DNA from: Symsagittifera roscoffensis
Taxonomy: Eukaryota > Xenacoelomorpha > Acoela > Convolutidae
Direction of reading: 5' to 3'
Assembly (NCBI RefSeq): GCF_963678635.1
Contig: NC_087062.1
Span: 73,191,345 to 73,255,344 of the forward strand
Length of the DNA: 64,000 nt
Shown here piece by piece: positions 21,325 to 31,803 of this stretch. The position numbers and the translations under genes are program-made. The notes beneath the pieces were generated by a model. It saw only the letters and a list, made by a program, of their open reading frames with translations. It was not told where the DNA came from and did not search any database. Position 1 is the first letter of the stretch, and each line of letters opens with the position of its first letter.

Positions 21325-22060
21325 ATCCAATAACGACTGGCTATCGTCAAGATAAAGCCCTACGTGTTTTTGACCGTCTCTACTGAAGCCAGTTCGAAAT
21401 GGTCCTCATAACACCGGGTCAACGAGCTGTTACTGCTTAAGTAATATCAGCCGAGTCGCGCAAACTAACTTGGTTGCATGCAAAATAGTGAACTCATGGC
21501 TGGGTCTCAGCATCCCCAGACAACGAGGTCATTCCTAAAAACGGGGTAGATACAATATCATTCTTAAGTTACCATATTACTATTGTTTTTGTACAGTAAA
21601 GAAAATCACCCTATGCGTCGCAGATAGATGGTTGCTTTCTTTAATTCTTAGCTTCTCATAGCCTGAAGTTGAAAACAGATGTTATCATTTAATTTCAGGG
21701 TACTTCGCAAATCTAAAAGTTGTAAGAACTAGAGTTCGGGAGCGTGTCTCAAGACCCTTCCGATTTCTTCAAAATTCTTGAGAGACATCTTCATCCCGAC
21801 CAGAAAGGGTTGCTGCCTTCATTTTCAATCTTCCCCATTCATTCAATTTTTCTGGTAACGAATGTAACAGCACAATCGTTAGATCTCGGAAAGTTCCTTG
21901 TTTTCTGGATAGTTCCATCTTTTGATGTCGCATTTTTTCTCTACAAGCAAAAACCACGGTTCTTCAAACGGTTCTGATCTTTGCTGTGTCTCAGTTTTCT
22001 CGAAATTAAAAATGGTCATGTTTCTTTCTTTTCGAACGAAATTTTAAAAATAAGCATATC
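21325..22060 (+). repeat. Penelope-like pLTR copy 2
   Basis: Begins with AACGACTGGCTATCGTCAAG and contains GAAGCCAGTTC, CTTGGTTGCATGCAAAATAG, CATGGCTGGGTCTCAGC, and later GGTAACGAATGTAACAGCAC and ATGGTCATGTTT. More diverged than copies 1 and 3 are from each other. It lies immediately upstream of the PHD-RT frame, as the 5' repeat of the element should. Confidence 0.65.
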
Positions 22061-22183
22061 AACTAAAAGTGACCCTTCCCAATTCGCTTTTTTGTCAAAT
22101 AAGCCCGTTAATCACAGAAACTGCTCTTTCGTACAGTCGAACCACTCCAAATAAATCAGATTGCTCGGCGCAGAGGCTTCATA

Positions 22184-22675
22184 ATGGGAACGGAGTTACA
22201 GCAAAATAATGACAAAAACGGTTTGTGCCCATGTTGCAGCAGGAAAGTCACATATAGATCAAAGGGGATTGAATGCGAGAGCAGCCGAAACTGGTATCAT
22301 CTAAAATGCGGAAAATTATCTGATGATGTATACGCATCAATCACCGAGATATTCTGATACTGTGAAAGCCGCTGCCGCGCTAAGAACAAGAGGAAGGATA
22401 CTCTCCAAATGAAATGGTTCCTCAGGTATGTGGATGACATTGTTAGAAAAATCAGAGGGGAGCCCAGCTGTCTTCTCGATGCCGCCAACTCTTTTAATTC
22501 AAACCTGCAGTTCACTCTAGAGGAAACTAGTTCGGAGGGGAACTTGCCGTTTCTGGATTTGAACAAAATGTATCGCAGAATAGGGGGTAACTTGCAATTT
22601 GTATCAAAAGCTAACAGATACTGGGACTATAGTGAACTACAGAAGCTGCGCTCCAACTCAGTAAAAAAAGCGTAG
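22184..22675 (+). pseudogene. Penelope-like protein: PHD-like finger fused to RT YVDD region, one TGA
   Basis: From the ATG at 22184 one frame runs to 22675 with a single TGA at 22355-22357. The start has LCPCCSRK, then GIECESSRNWYHLKC, and after the stop YCESRC: the Cys/His ladder of a PHD finger, with the TGA where a Trp normally stands (IF-stop-YC). It continues KWFLRYVDDIVR (RT catalytic motif), LQFTLEETSSEGNLPFLDLN. RT fingers and the first catalytic Asp motif are absent, so the two parts are joined by an internal deletion. The protein would copy element RNA at a nicked target. Not functional. Confidence 0.75.
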
Positions 22676-22937
22676 TGTTATCCAAGGCGCTGCACACATG
22701 TTTTTTAGGAGTACATTTGATAAGGCTATGGAAACTGATAGGGCGCAATGGCTGACAAATGAGTACCCTAAAAATTGGTCCGCAAAGTGGCGGCAGACGC
22801 CCTGTGCAAAATCATTGAGGATAAGGGCAAGCCCCTGGATAGTGAGAGGAGTTTGTCCACTCAATCACCAAAGGATCTGACGCTCCATTACTGATGGTGC
22901 AATAAACAGGTAATATTTTGCTAATAGATAACGAAAT
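22676..22937 (+). pseudogene. RT thumb/linker remnant of the Penelope-like element
   Basis: A frame at 22698-22880 reads FDKAMETDRAQWLTNEYPKN and then shifts; the rest continues in another frame as an ALCKIIEDKGKPLD-type segment and LTLHY before stops. This is the region between RT and nuclease in the family. At least two frameshifts are present. Confidence 0.55.
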
Positions 22938-23384
22938 TTAACTAAAGTTGATGTAGTTTTCACCACAAAAAAAATAGAAACACGTTTAATCACTGAAACA
23001 TGTTTATCACTGAAGTCAGCATTTTCTAATGATGTCAAGTCAAAAGTGGTTTATAAGCTGTCATGTAGTGGATGGACTTCCATGTATGTCGGACAAACTG
23101 TTCGACATTTGACCACAAGAATTGAGGAACAAAAGAAAGCAGACTTACCGGTAGGCCTTCATCTTCAGCAATGCCAACCTGAGGGAAATCGCGCAGATCT
23201 TAGTTGGGAAATTATAGATAGCTCAAAGAACCAAACAAAATTGTTAAAAGTAGAGGCAATACATATCAGGAAAGAGAAACCGAGCTTGAACACAGGCGAT
23301 GAGCTTAGGAGCAGGGAGTTAACACTGAAAAATTGTTCCCAAAATTTTTTTGGTCTTTTGTTTGAAACGTACTTCTCTAAATAA
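22938..23384 (+). pseudogene. GIY-YIG endonuclease domain of the Penelope-like element
   Basis: One open frame leads from a FSNDVKSKVVYKLSCSG segment through SMYVGQTVRHLTTRIEEQ to EIIDSSKNQTKLLKVEAIHI and RKEKPSLNTGDELRSRELTL, ending with TAA at 23382. The V-Y-K-L and Y-V-G-Q-T strands plus the Arg of TTRIEE are the GIY-YIG core, and the Glu of VEAIHI is the usual metal ligand. Two positions differ from what I expect: W for the second Cys in CSGW, and Q for His in EEQ. It nicks target DNA to prime reverse transcription. The domain reads through but the rest of the element is broken. Confidence 0.75.
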
Positions 23385-23547
23385 AAATTATGACTCAGAT
23401 TGTTCCAGTTAATTTAATTTAAAATTATTTAATTAATTTTAGAGGACAGAAGTTTTTTAATCCTAATAGTAATTTAGAAAACAACTGTGATTGGCTTACT
23501 TTTTATTATGATGGTTAAGAACCATATTGTATGTGTTGTAACGTTTG

Positions 23548-24060
23548 CCCGGAAGTATATATCGACGGAAAATAAGGCTAGGTTGTGAAACGACTGGCTA
23601 GCGTCTAAACACAGCTCTTCATGCTTTTAACTGTCTCTGCCAAAGCCAGTTCTTTGTGTGGTCCGTTTAACATAGGGTTGACAAAATCGTTACTGTTTTG
23701 GGCTATCGGTCAGAACGCTCAGATTAACTTAGTTACATGCACAAATTGTGAGCTCATGGCTGAGTCTAAGTATGGTCAAATCGTACCAATACCCTTCCTA
23801 GTTCTCGGGAAGTTTTCGGTAACGAATGTACAGTTAAAATCGTTACAATTTGGAATGGTCTTCCGTGAAATGCGTTTTTGTTCGTTGCTATTTCTCGTTT
23901 GACTTGTCTGTTTCAACGAATATTGTTGTTCTGATTTTTCAACTTTTCAGTTGTAGCGAAGTTTCAAGGTCGTGGCATGTCTTTAGTTATGAGCGAGTTT
24001 GTGCCATTCGACCAGAATGTACGAATATGCAAGGTCAAAATTCGAATTTTTAATGATGCA
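23548..24060 (+). repeat. Penelope-like pLTR copy 3
   Basis: Opens with GCCCGGAAGTATATATCGAC and keeps the order seen in copy 1: GAAACGACTGGCTA, CCAAAGCCAGTTC, TTAGTTACATGCAC, GGCTGAGTCTAAG, then CCCTTCCTAGTTCTCGGGAA and TTTCAAGGTCGTGGC. The segment between the last two landmarks and GGCTGAGTCT is shorter than in copy 1, so about 250 bases are deleted. It follows the nuclease stop by about 160 bases, as a 3' repeat. Confidence 0.7.
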
Positions 24061-24420
24061 ACTGAATGGGACAATTGGCGGTTTTTATGGATTAGAGGTG
24101 TTAATCGTGCATTTTAACGAACGAGGAAGGATTAGTTTGAGCTCACATAAAAAATTTAGGTTCGTTTGAAAAGAAAGACACGTGACAACGTCAAAATTAT
24201 GCACACACTGAAAACGGCGAAAACAGAAGAACAGTATTCTGAAACAGAACAACATTAAAATTAGACAGAGAAGAGTCAGACGAGAAATACGAACAATAAG
24301 AATTTTATTGTGACCAACAACCATTCCGAGTTTTAACAATTGTGCAGCCACAATCGTTACAACCCGAATCCCGAGAATTGGGAAGGGTGTTGGGACGGCG
24401 TGTCCAGACTTCCTGTAAGA
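24060..24420 (-). repeat. Partial inverted pLTR fragment
   Basis: On the minus strand the words CCCTTCCCAATTCTCGGGAT, then CGATTGTGGCTGCACAATTG, match the end of the pLTR (copy 1 near 20735-20790). It therefore stands in inverse orientation to the three direct copies and begins the right arm. A comparable inverse copy begins the related block at 49600. Confidence 0.55.
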
Positions 24421-26270
24421 AGTAAGAGCGTTATTTGCCCGGCTTCCAGAATCCGGAGGGGTCTCGAGAGGAGAACTCAAACCGTGCTTTATAAATTTTT
24501 AGCTTCCTGGAGATGTCCTGAGTCAGTTTGCTGTTGTTAGATATATTGTTGTTACAGGCATTTATATCAGTCATGATCCTTACGATCAAATTTGTGGCCC
24601 GTTTCTGGTGCTTGTACTGCAGGGTTAGAGCAGAAGACTGATTCGGCAAGCAGTGCAAGGAGCAACAATAAGGGAACCAAGGACAAAAAAAACGAGTGTT
24701 GGGTTTCGTTAACAAGTTTTGTATCCGTTTTGGTAAAAAAAAATTAGGATGTAAATCTGTGGGGGGCTCGACAGTGACTGCACTGAAGTGACCCTCCACC
24801 GAGTTGCGAATTTCCGAGTTAAGCGCCTTAATTCGGATATTGAACAAACCCGGAGGGGTATAAAATTAATAGTAATGAGATCCATACAGCCTATATTAAT
24901 ACACCTATACCGTTTTTCAGTGGAAAACGCAGTAAGCATCCCGGTTTTTAGGGTCAAAAAAGTGATATTTTGATCCCCCACAAATCGCGATTTTTGAGAT
25001 GTCGATGTTTTTTGAAATGGAAAAAAGCGCTGATTTAGTGAGTTACATCTTAACTGTACTAGTACAATTAGTGGAACCGCTTAACTTTAGTTCGGAAATG
25101 GTTGGAAACAAATGGGTTCGGTTCAGCTCGAAAATCGAACTTTCTTGATTTTTGAAAAAACCAAACGCTAGAAAAGAAGAAAAACTTTTGAAGTTTTTGG
25201 GTTAGGACAATTAAAAGTGTTGTTCGGACAATGTTCACTAGGGAATCAACAGGCTTCAAAACCCGTTTGCCAATAACTTTCCGGGTTGCAGTGAAATCGA
25301 ACTTAACGTGTTTGGTTCAGTGGATTCATCAAACCGGAGGAACGTTTTAGATAGACTTTTTTGCATTGAACTAGAAGATTATAGGCCATTTGAGCTCGGA
25401 TCAATAAATTTTAGGTCGAAAAGATAAGAATTGCGAAAAAAAGTTAAGCGGAACCTATAAGTGAGAAAAATTTTGAACCTTAGAAAAAAGAAGTTTTGCT
25501 TAATAACTTTAAAACTACTGGACAGATCTAGTTTATCTTAGTACCACTAGATCACAAATTAGGTGAGCTTACTCAAAGAGCCTACAATTATCCGAAAAAA
25601 GCGTTACAAATTTTCAAGGTTGTTTTTAGCAAAAAATACCAATTTGTGAAGGTAGACCCTTCACGTTTTGTATTTTTTTTTGGAAAGCCCCTAAACCCCT
25701 ACCAAAGGCTAGGAACGGTTGAGTAAGGCAATTTTACACTGTTCTATACAAAAAGAAAAAGGGAGGGCTAAGGAACCAATAAGACGGTAGTCGAGTCAAG
25801 ACTAAGCTAGTTTTAAGAACCTTCACAGTTAAGGAGAATTGTCAAATAAGCAGCTTAGCTTCAATCCGGAAGGGTCTAAGGCCGGAATACACCCTTCCTA
25901 GTTAGTTCACATAGCATAATAGACTCGGAGACCGTACCGGGAAGGGTTTCGGGTGAAATTTTTAAAAATCCCGGAAAAGATCCCAAACCGGAAGAGTCCC
26001 AATTTTGCCAATCCGGAAGGGTCGTACTTTGCGAATCGGGAAGGGTCCCAATTTCGCAAAACCTGAGAGGGTCCCAATTTGCCAATCCGCAAGGGTCCTA
26101 GTTTTGCCAATCTGAAAGGGTCCTTTTTGCCAATCCGGAAGGGTCCTATTTTATGTCAATCCCGAAGGGTCCTATTTTTGTCAATCCGGAAGGTTCCTAA
26201 TTTTGTCAATTCGGAAGGGTCCTAATTTTGCCAATCCGGAAGGGGGTCCTACTTTTGTCAAAACTTAAGT
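24420..26270 (-). repeat. Right arm of the diverged inverted repeat
   Basis: Reverse-complement landmarks matching the left arm: CCTCCGGGTTTGTTCAATAT near 24845, TCGGAAATTCGCAACTCGG near 24805, ACGGATACAAAACTTGTTAACG near 24710, and GGATTCATCAAACCGGAGG near 25325 in + sense against ATGAATCC on the left. The arm ends in the minisatellite. No gene is recognisable. Confidence 0.65.
25975..26260. repeat. CCGGAAGGGTCC minisatellite, right arm
   Basis: About ten imperfect units of roughly 25-35 bases, type AATCCGGAAGGGTCCTA followed by TTTTGCC or TTTTGTC. This is the inverse complement of the unit at 18940-19170. Units differ by point changes and small indels. Confidence 0.85.
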
Positions 26271-27003
26271 AGACAAAAGAAGAGTAAATGTTAAAGAATA
26301 TTAGATCATTAGGTGTCAGGGTAGAAACCAGTGACTGCACTGGTAACTTGCCTTTTAAAAAAGACCAGAATAAAACAAAACAGGTCTAAACCCGGATATT
26401 CGCGACACTAAGTCTAAAATGAACAAGAGTTTGTCACTAATTTGTGTGGATTAAAATCCAGATCTTTTTTTGGAAAAGTGACTGCCTTGAGGATTTTAGT
26501 AGGTCTAGATCCGAAGGCAATCCGAAGGCAGATAGTTAACACAGGACTCGGTGGGTTCAATAGATGCCTACTTGAGAAAATTACTGCTTTCAAGTTTTGT
26601 CTGTTAAGTTCGGCACTGAACAGGGAAAGTTCTTTCTTTAGAAACAAGTTTGACTATTGTATTGAGGCTGAGAGTACAAAACACATACATTTTTCTTTGA
26701 AAATAATTCTATCTTCCTTCGCTTTTGGTTTTAAATCAATGATATCTGTTCTTGATTAGGTAGTGAGTACACTATCTTTTAAACGTATTGATATCATCAG
26801 ACTGTGCTAACTTCATACCTATAAAACCAATAACCGATCATGGTGAATAAATTGTATTCACGCTGTACTGTTATAACATACAGGATTCGTGGTCACTATT
26901 TAAGTGAAACTTTTGTGCAGTGTTATTATTATTAGTAGTCAATCAATAAGGACATTAGTAATCGAATTGAGCTTATAAGCAATAAGAAGTGATAAATCGA
27001 AAA
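26271..27003. other. Non-coding leader region upstream of E3 gag
   Basis: AT-rich; it holds no domain-bearing frame. A short perfect repeat, AATCCGAAGGCA-type, occurs near 26510-26530. This is where the 5' LTR end and primer-binding site of E3 should lie, but I could not identify a TG...CA pair matching the 3' side or a convincing tRNA-complementary site. Confidence 0.4.
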
Positions 27004-28390
27004 TGAGTCTAGAAATGTCAAGGATACCTAAACTAAGTGATAGCTCTAAGAAATTCATACCAGAGAAACAAAGAAAGGCAATGAACGACCCTTTTGTGGA
27101 AAGGATCGCACGAACCCGGACCAACAAAGGAAAAAACGTTTCAGGCTGAATGGTTGAAATCAGGAGTCAAAAGTTCTCAGAAGGACAGAAGGCACAGTTA
27201 GAAGTAGAGGTTCATCCGGACCCTGCCATATATGAGAATCTGGAGGGACACGGACCGGGAGGGAATGGAAACAGACGATTGGCGAGTGAATCTACTCCGG
27301 TAGAACAATCCAAGATTTTGCCACTTCCACCGGGACTCTAGACCGAGAAGAGATGTCGGAACTGTCGGACATCTCTACTGAAAACTTGGCAACTACAAGA
27401 TCACCCACTGGCAACACTATGATGCATGTGGTGACGGAAAAACTGGCAAGTCTTACTCGTTTTCAGAAAAAGTGAAGATCACCTTGGGAAATTTCTTTCC
27501 ATTTAATATGCGAACGGGCGCAGGCGATGAAGCAGAAACCTAGAAAGAGGAGGAGGACTATGACGAACAAGATGACTTCGAATCTCAAATAAGCCTCAAT
27601 AGTTCGACTCTGGAGAACGATGCATACACCAAAAGAAAGACTGGCTCCACAGACCGATTTGGTGTGGTCAGGATAATGAGCAAGACCACAAAAAGAATAA
27701 ATCAGTCAGGAGATTTTGTGAACATGACAAATTCGGAAGTGCAACAAGGGAGGAACAGAAACACAGGGCTGTGTAACCCACCAGCGGATCCAGAAGCAGA
27801 TTATGAAGAGACGTCGAGACGGAGAAATAAGACTCGAGTCTCGACCAGCACCAAGCTACCAGGAACCGATTGGGTGACACCACCACTTGTGACGCCAGTA
27901 GTGGACAGCTGAGCATTAATCGAAGAAGGCTTGACCAACATAGTGGACAGCATAGGAGAACAGAATGAACAGATGTCCTTAAGAATGAGTGAACTAGAAA
28001 GGGCATTCCACATCGAGAGATAAAGCCCGCGGGAAGAGATCAACCGCAACAGACAAGAAATTAGCAGAAGCGAAAAACGCTTGAAGGAGAGAACGGATGA
28101 ACACTTGGCCAAAAACTTTTCACGAAATACGAGCGAAGCTGAGCAAAAAGAGTTACGATTGAGAGATGACTTGTAGATGTTGAGAATTCAACAAGAGCAG
28201 ACTCTTGGGACTCTCGACAAGAAGGTAGACGCGATGATGGAGAGGCGAAATCAGGCTATCATGGATAGGTTGGATGGGCTCCTAGGAAACAGGAGTGGAT
28301 CGAGAAATGGGGAAACGAATTCAGGAGAACCCAGCTGAGAGCCGAGAGTAAACTTCAAAGAACAACCCAAAAGAAGAAGGACATATGGGT
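27004..28390 (+). pseudogene. Gag N-terminal half of E3
   Basis: I start at the ATG at 27004 (MSLEMSRIPKLSDSSKKF), a basic opening resembling TTRIPRLSTGSTRKF of E5; this frame meets a TGA after about 48 codons. Later frames carry a TLDREEMSELSDISTEN motif (near 27330), a charged frame at 27664-27912, and a coiled coil with REEINRNRQEISRSEKRLKE-like spacing around 28030-28130, matching E2. Matrix or coiled-coil assembly functions would be typical. Several stops. Confidence 0.6.
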
Positions 28391-28539
28391 CCACGAGAGG
28401 AAGGGGCAGTTCATCCAGCAATGCCACAGGGGACAATAGGCCACGGGACCCAAACATCAGAGGAAGTTCAACTGGCAACAGACCGACCTCAAACGAACGA
28501 CCCAAGCAAGACACAAATGCGACTGGGAGATATTATTCC

Positions 28540-29370
28540 ATGAACTGGAATCATGCCAATCAAGGAAGAAGTCATCCCAGCGATTCGGGCAGGAGGGAAA
28601 ACCCAGAGCCTCTATCAGGGGGCAAAGATGATCACGTGGGGCATTCAAGGGACGCAACATCAATGGCCACAGCCTTTGAACATCTGAACAGGTCCTTGGA
28701 AAAATTCCTTACGAGGCTATATAGAACCAGTGAACGCAGTGAAAAGTCCAAAAGGGTTTTAGAGAAACGAAGATGCTATAAAGACCAATATGATGGCTGT
28801 TTTGATACCTGGATAGGGGTAATGAAACTGCACTTTGAAGAGGAGGTTTTGACAGAAACACAAGAATGCAGTGCGCACATCAGTAACCTGGAAGGGATGG
28901 CCCTAAACTGCGTGATGACCAAAAAAAACAATACCAGCGGGATACTGCTGAGAAAATCTTTGAAATCTTCTTAGGTTGTTTTGGCTCAGGGGTGCAAGGA
29001 CACCAAGCTATGATGCGCTTCGAGAAATGGAGGTAACGTAAAGACGAGACGATAGACAAATTTTTAGATGATTTGGAGCTGCTTAGATGGCGTGGCCAAG
29101 CAGATGAGTCAAACAGAAGGATTAACCTAGCAGTAGCCTCAAAATTGATCTGTGAAGAATGATGAGCTTCGAACGATATTAGCGACACATTACACACCAC
29201 TTTCAACCAATGTGGCAACACCAGAGCAGTTGAGACTCAAGTCAAAAGAATATCTTTTACTAAAGCCTCCATCAAAATCTGGCTATTACTAAAAACAATT
29301 ATGGCTATTTTATTAATGGAATAGCTAAATAGGGTAATAATTGGTACAAGCCAAAGGATGACATGGACAA
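28540..29370 (+). pseudogene. Capsid-like region of E3 gag
   Basis: The frame 28540-28974 contains ATAFEHLNRSLEKFL, a CYKDQYDGCFDTWIGVMKL stretch and LEGMALNCVM; after a shift, homology continues with LGCFGSGVQGHQAMMRFEK-like and DKFLDDLELLRW segments near 28975-29100. The same segments occur in E4 and E5 (DGCIDTWIEVMKLHF). Position between coiled coil and CCHC knuckle fits capsid. I do not see a clear major homology region, so this rests mainly on position. Confidence 0.55.
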
Positions 29371-29379
29371 GAGATGCTC

Positions 29380-30080
29380 TTGTGCAAATTAAAGTTCGAC
29401 AGACCATCATTTGTGAGCATGCCCAACCTTCAAACAGGGCATGAAAGCGATAGGCTTTAGCCTAGAGGATCAATAGAGATAAAGATGCGTCAGAGGTCAA
29501 TCATGAAGATTTCATGAGGAGAGTAATCGCAAAATTCGGCCCAAGGTGTTTGTTTTGTAACTTGGAAGGTCATTTTAAATGGGATTGTCCACAATTTTGG
29601 GATGCTGTAGCAGACATCAAGCATCCAAGGCATGAGGAAGCTTCATCGGGTGTGGAAGCCAGCAAGGCGCGCCTGTTGAGTGAAGCGGAGGTACGCAGAA
29701 AGGAGAAACCGCAAGAGCTGGCAACAAAGAAGATGCAGGCAGTAACGGAAGAGAAACGTGAACCGGAACCGGTGGTTGCGGCAGACGATTTCAAAATCGA
29801 CTATAAGGCAGCAGCAAGAGATGCCTTACACAGAGTCCAGCAGGAATGGGTGACAAAAGAGATCGAACAGAAATTGAAGCTCGAACTAGAGAATGAGAAA
29901 ACTCAGGAAAGCTTAAACGCCTTCGAGGCATCTGATGTTGAAGAAACGAAAGAACCAAACAGTTTAAGCATGAAACTAAACCTGATCTCTGGGCTGACAT
30001 TCGGCATGGTGCCACAAGGAAGCAGAATACAGTCAATAATTTTCAGTTGCGGACATCAGGTGATCAGAAACCTAAGATAA
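29380..30080 (+). pseudogene. Nucleocapsid (CCHC zinc knuckle) region of E3
   Basis: The frame 29514-30080 has a CCHC knuckle, CLFCNLEGHFKWDC, at 29547-29588, preceded by a decayed first knuckle near 29380-29440 that is intact in E4. Downstream come a Lys/Glu-rich linker, LNLISGLTFGMVPQGSRIQS and ISF-like pre-protease sequence. CCHC knuckles bind element RNA during packaging. The frame ends at a TAA where the pre-protease segment should continue. Confidence 0.7.
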
Positions 30081-31330
30081 ACCTCGGAGTTCACTAGGGT
30101 GTATTTAGATACATATGCAGATTACCTGAGACAGGTAGTGTCACGTACTGAGTCAAGGGCTGTGCGAGCGTTGTTGACAACGGGTGGCCCCCGTACAAAG
30201 AAATTCCACGGGGGCTACGTGGAATTCCTTGGGCCGTATCAGCTGATGTTGAATGTTGACGGGATCAGCATCTACACTAAGACCTACGTCACAACAGATA
30301 GTGACCAAATGGTGCAGATCTAATCGTGTCAGGAGGAACTAAAGGTCCGTAGAATCGACCATGATGCCAGGATTGAGCAAGTTGCAGTACACATAGGGTA
30401 CGAGACAGATGTGACTGCACATCTGCTAGACACAAATGGGAAGAAAATTGGAGTAACAGGACCATTGGATAGAGGAGCAGTGGTAAGCGTGATGCCAATA
30501 AAGACTTGGGAAAGAATGGGCTTCACCAGGGAAGATCTAATTTCAACAAACCTCAGGTTGGCGGCAGCCAACCGCGGAGCAATCTACGTTTCCGGAAGGA
30601 CACCAATAACGGTCTTTCAGATGGGAGGACGCAATCATTGGATGAGCTCCTCGGTGGTTGAAAACTTAGACGACTCAGAACAATTCATCTATGGTGCAAC
30701 AAGGAATCAGATTACAGTCAACAATTTTCAGTTGCGGACATCAGGTGATTAGGAACCTAAGTGAACCCTCACAGTTCACTAGGATGCATTCAGATATAAA
30801 TGCAGATTATATGAGACAGGTAGAGTCACGTACTGAGTCAAGGGCTGTGCGAGCGATAATGACAACGGGTGGCCCCCAAACAAAGAAACTCCACGGGCGC
30901 TACGTGGAAGTCTATGGGCCGTATCAGCTGATGTTGAATGTTGACGGGATCAGCATCTACACTACGACCTACGTCACAACAGATAGTGACCAAATGGTGC
31001 AGATCTAATCGTGTCAGGAGGAACGAAAGGTCTGTAGAATCGACCATGATGCCATGATGGTGCAAGTTTCAGTACAGAATTGGAGTAACAGGACTATTGG
31101 ATACAGGAGCAGTGGTAAGCGTGATGCCAATAAAGACATGAGCAAGAATGGGCTTCACCAGGGAAGATCTAATTTCAACGAACCTCAGGCTGGCGGCAGT
31201 CAACCGCGGAGCAATCTACGATGCCGGAAGGACACCAATAACGGTCCTTCACATGGGAGGACGCCATCTTTGGATGAGCTTCCTGGTGGTTTAGAACTTA
31301 GACGACTCAGACCAATATATCTTGGGCCGT
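30003..31330 (+). repeat. Tandem duplication of the pre-protease/protease start in E3
   Basis: The segment from about 30003 to 30689 recurs at 30690-31330. Both contain CAATTTTCAGTTGCGGACAT-like and GCATCTACACTA sequence, then the protease start. The second copy lacks about 60 bases near 31070. In the first copy the catalytic triplet reads Asp-Arg-Gly (DRGAVVSVMP); in the second it reads Asp-Thr-Gly. So the active-looking protease is the second copy. Confidence 0.75.
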
Positions 31331-31790
31331 GATTTCGTCAGGAATTTCGATGTGATGATTGACTTGAACAACGGCCTTATAATGATTAGAAACCCGGACC
31401 GGAAGTATGTTAAGAGACCAATTATTAGAATAATAACAGATGAATACAAGATGCCAATTTTTTTAGATAGAAAAGTAAAACTACAGCCGGGACAAGCTGT
31501 AATAGCAATTTTTTGGATGAAAGACATAAATTCGTTAAGCGATACTAAACAGGTTTGTCTGGTACCCAACCCAAATAGTCCAAACTTGTTGATTTTAGGC
31601 CGGAGCTTTTCAGTAACACGAAACGGGCTGTGTGCCAGTGTGTTATTGAACACACTGGACACCATGGTTTCGATGCAGCGTAGAAAAGAAACTTGGTTAC
31701 ACTTTGCCGATGAAGACCGACTAAGAGCAGACACAAAACTTGAAGAGATATTCCGTGAAAAACTGCCCGATTTATGCTGATAACGAAGAA
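31054..31790 (+). pseudogene. Aspartic protease and post-protease region of E3
   Basis: GLLDTGAVVSVMPIKT is followed by a TGA (31139-31141) where the first copy has Trp. DTG lies at 31100-31108. Then ILGRDFVRNFDVMIDLNNGL (the second half of a retropepsin), KVKLQPGQAVIAIF and LGRSFSVTRNGLCASVLLNT follow in the frame 31322-31780. It would process the Gag-Pol precursor. One stop and one frame change break it. Confidence 0.75.
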
Positions 31791-31803
31791 TTTTTAAAGA
31801 GAA

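Larger units (their letters stand above)
20218..24060 (+). mobile_element. Penelope-like retroelement with three direct terminal repeats
   Basis: The coding remnant at 22184-23384 has a PHD-like finger, the YVDD part of a reverse transcriptase and a GIY-YIG nuclease, the combination of Penelope-like elements. Three direct repeats lie around it at 20218, 21325 and 23548, as expected for the pseudo-LTRs of this group in a partial tandem arrangement. The fingers and palm A/B of the RT are missing. Confidence 0.75.

Noticed and set aside
20218-24060. Hammerhead ribozyme in the Penelope-like pLTRs
   Set aside because: Expected from known relatives, but I found no CTGATGA core paired with a GAAA and cleavage-site helix in the three copies by eye.
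18940-26270. Large DNA transposon with terminal inverted repeats
   Set aside because: The arms are inverted, but no transposase is visible, no target-site duplication was found, and the same arm occurs singly upstream of E4 gag. Kept only as an inverted-repeat block.
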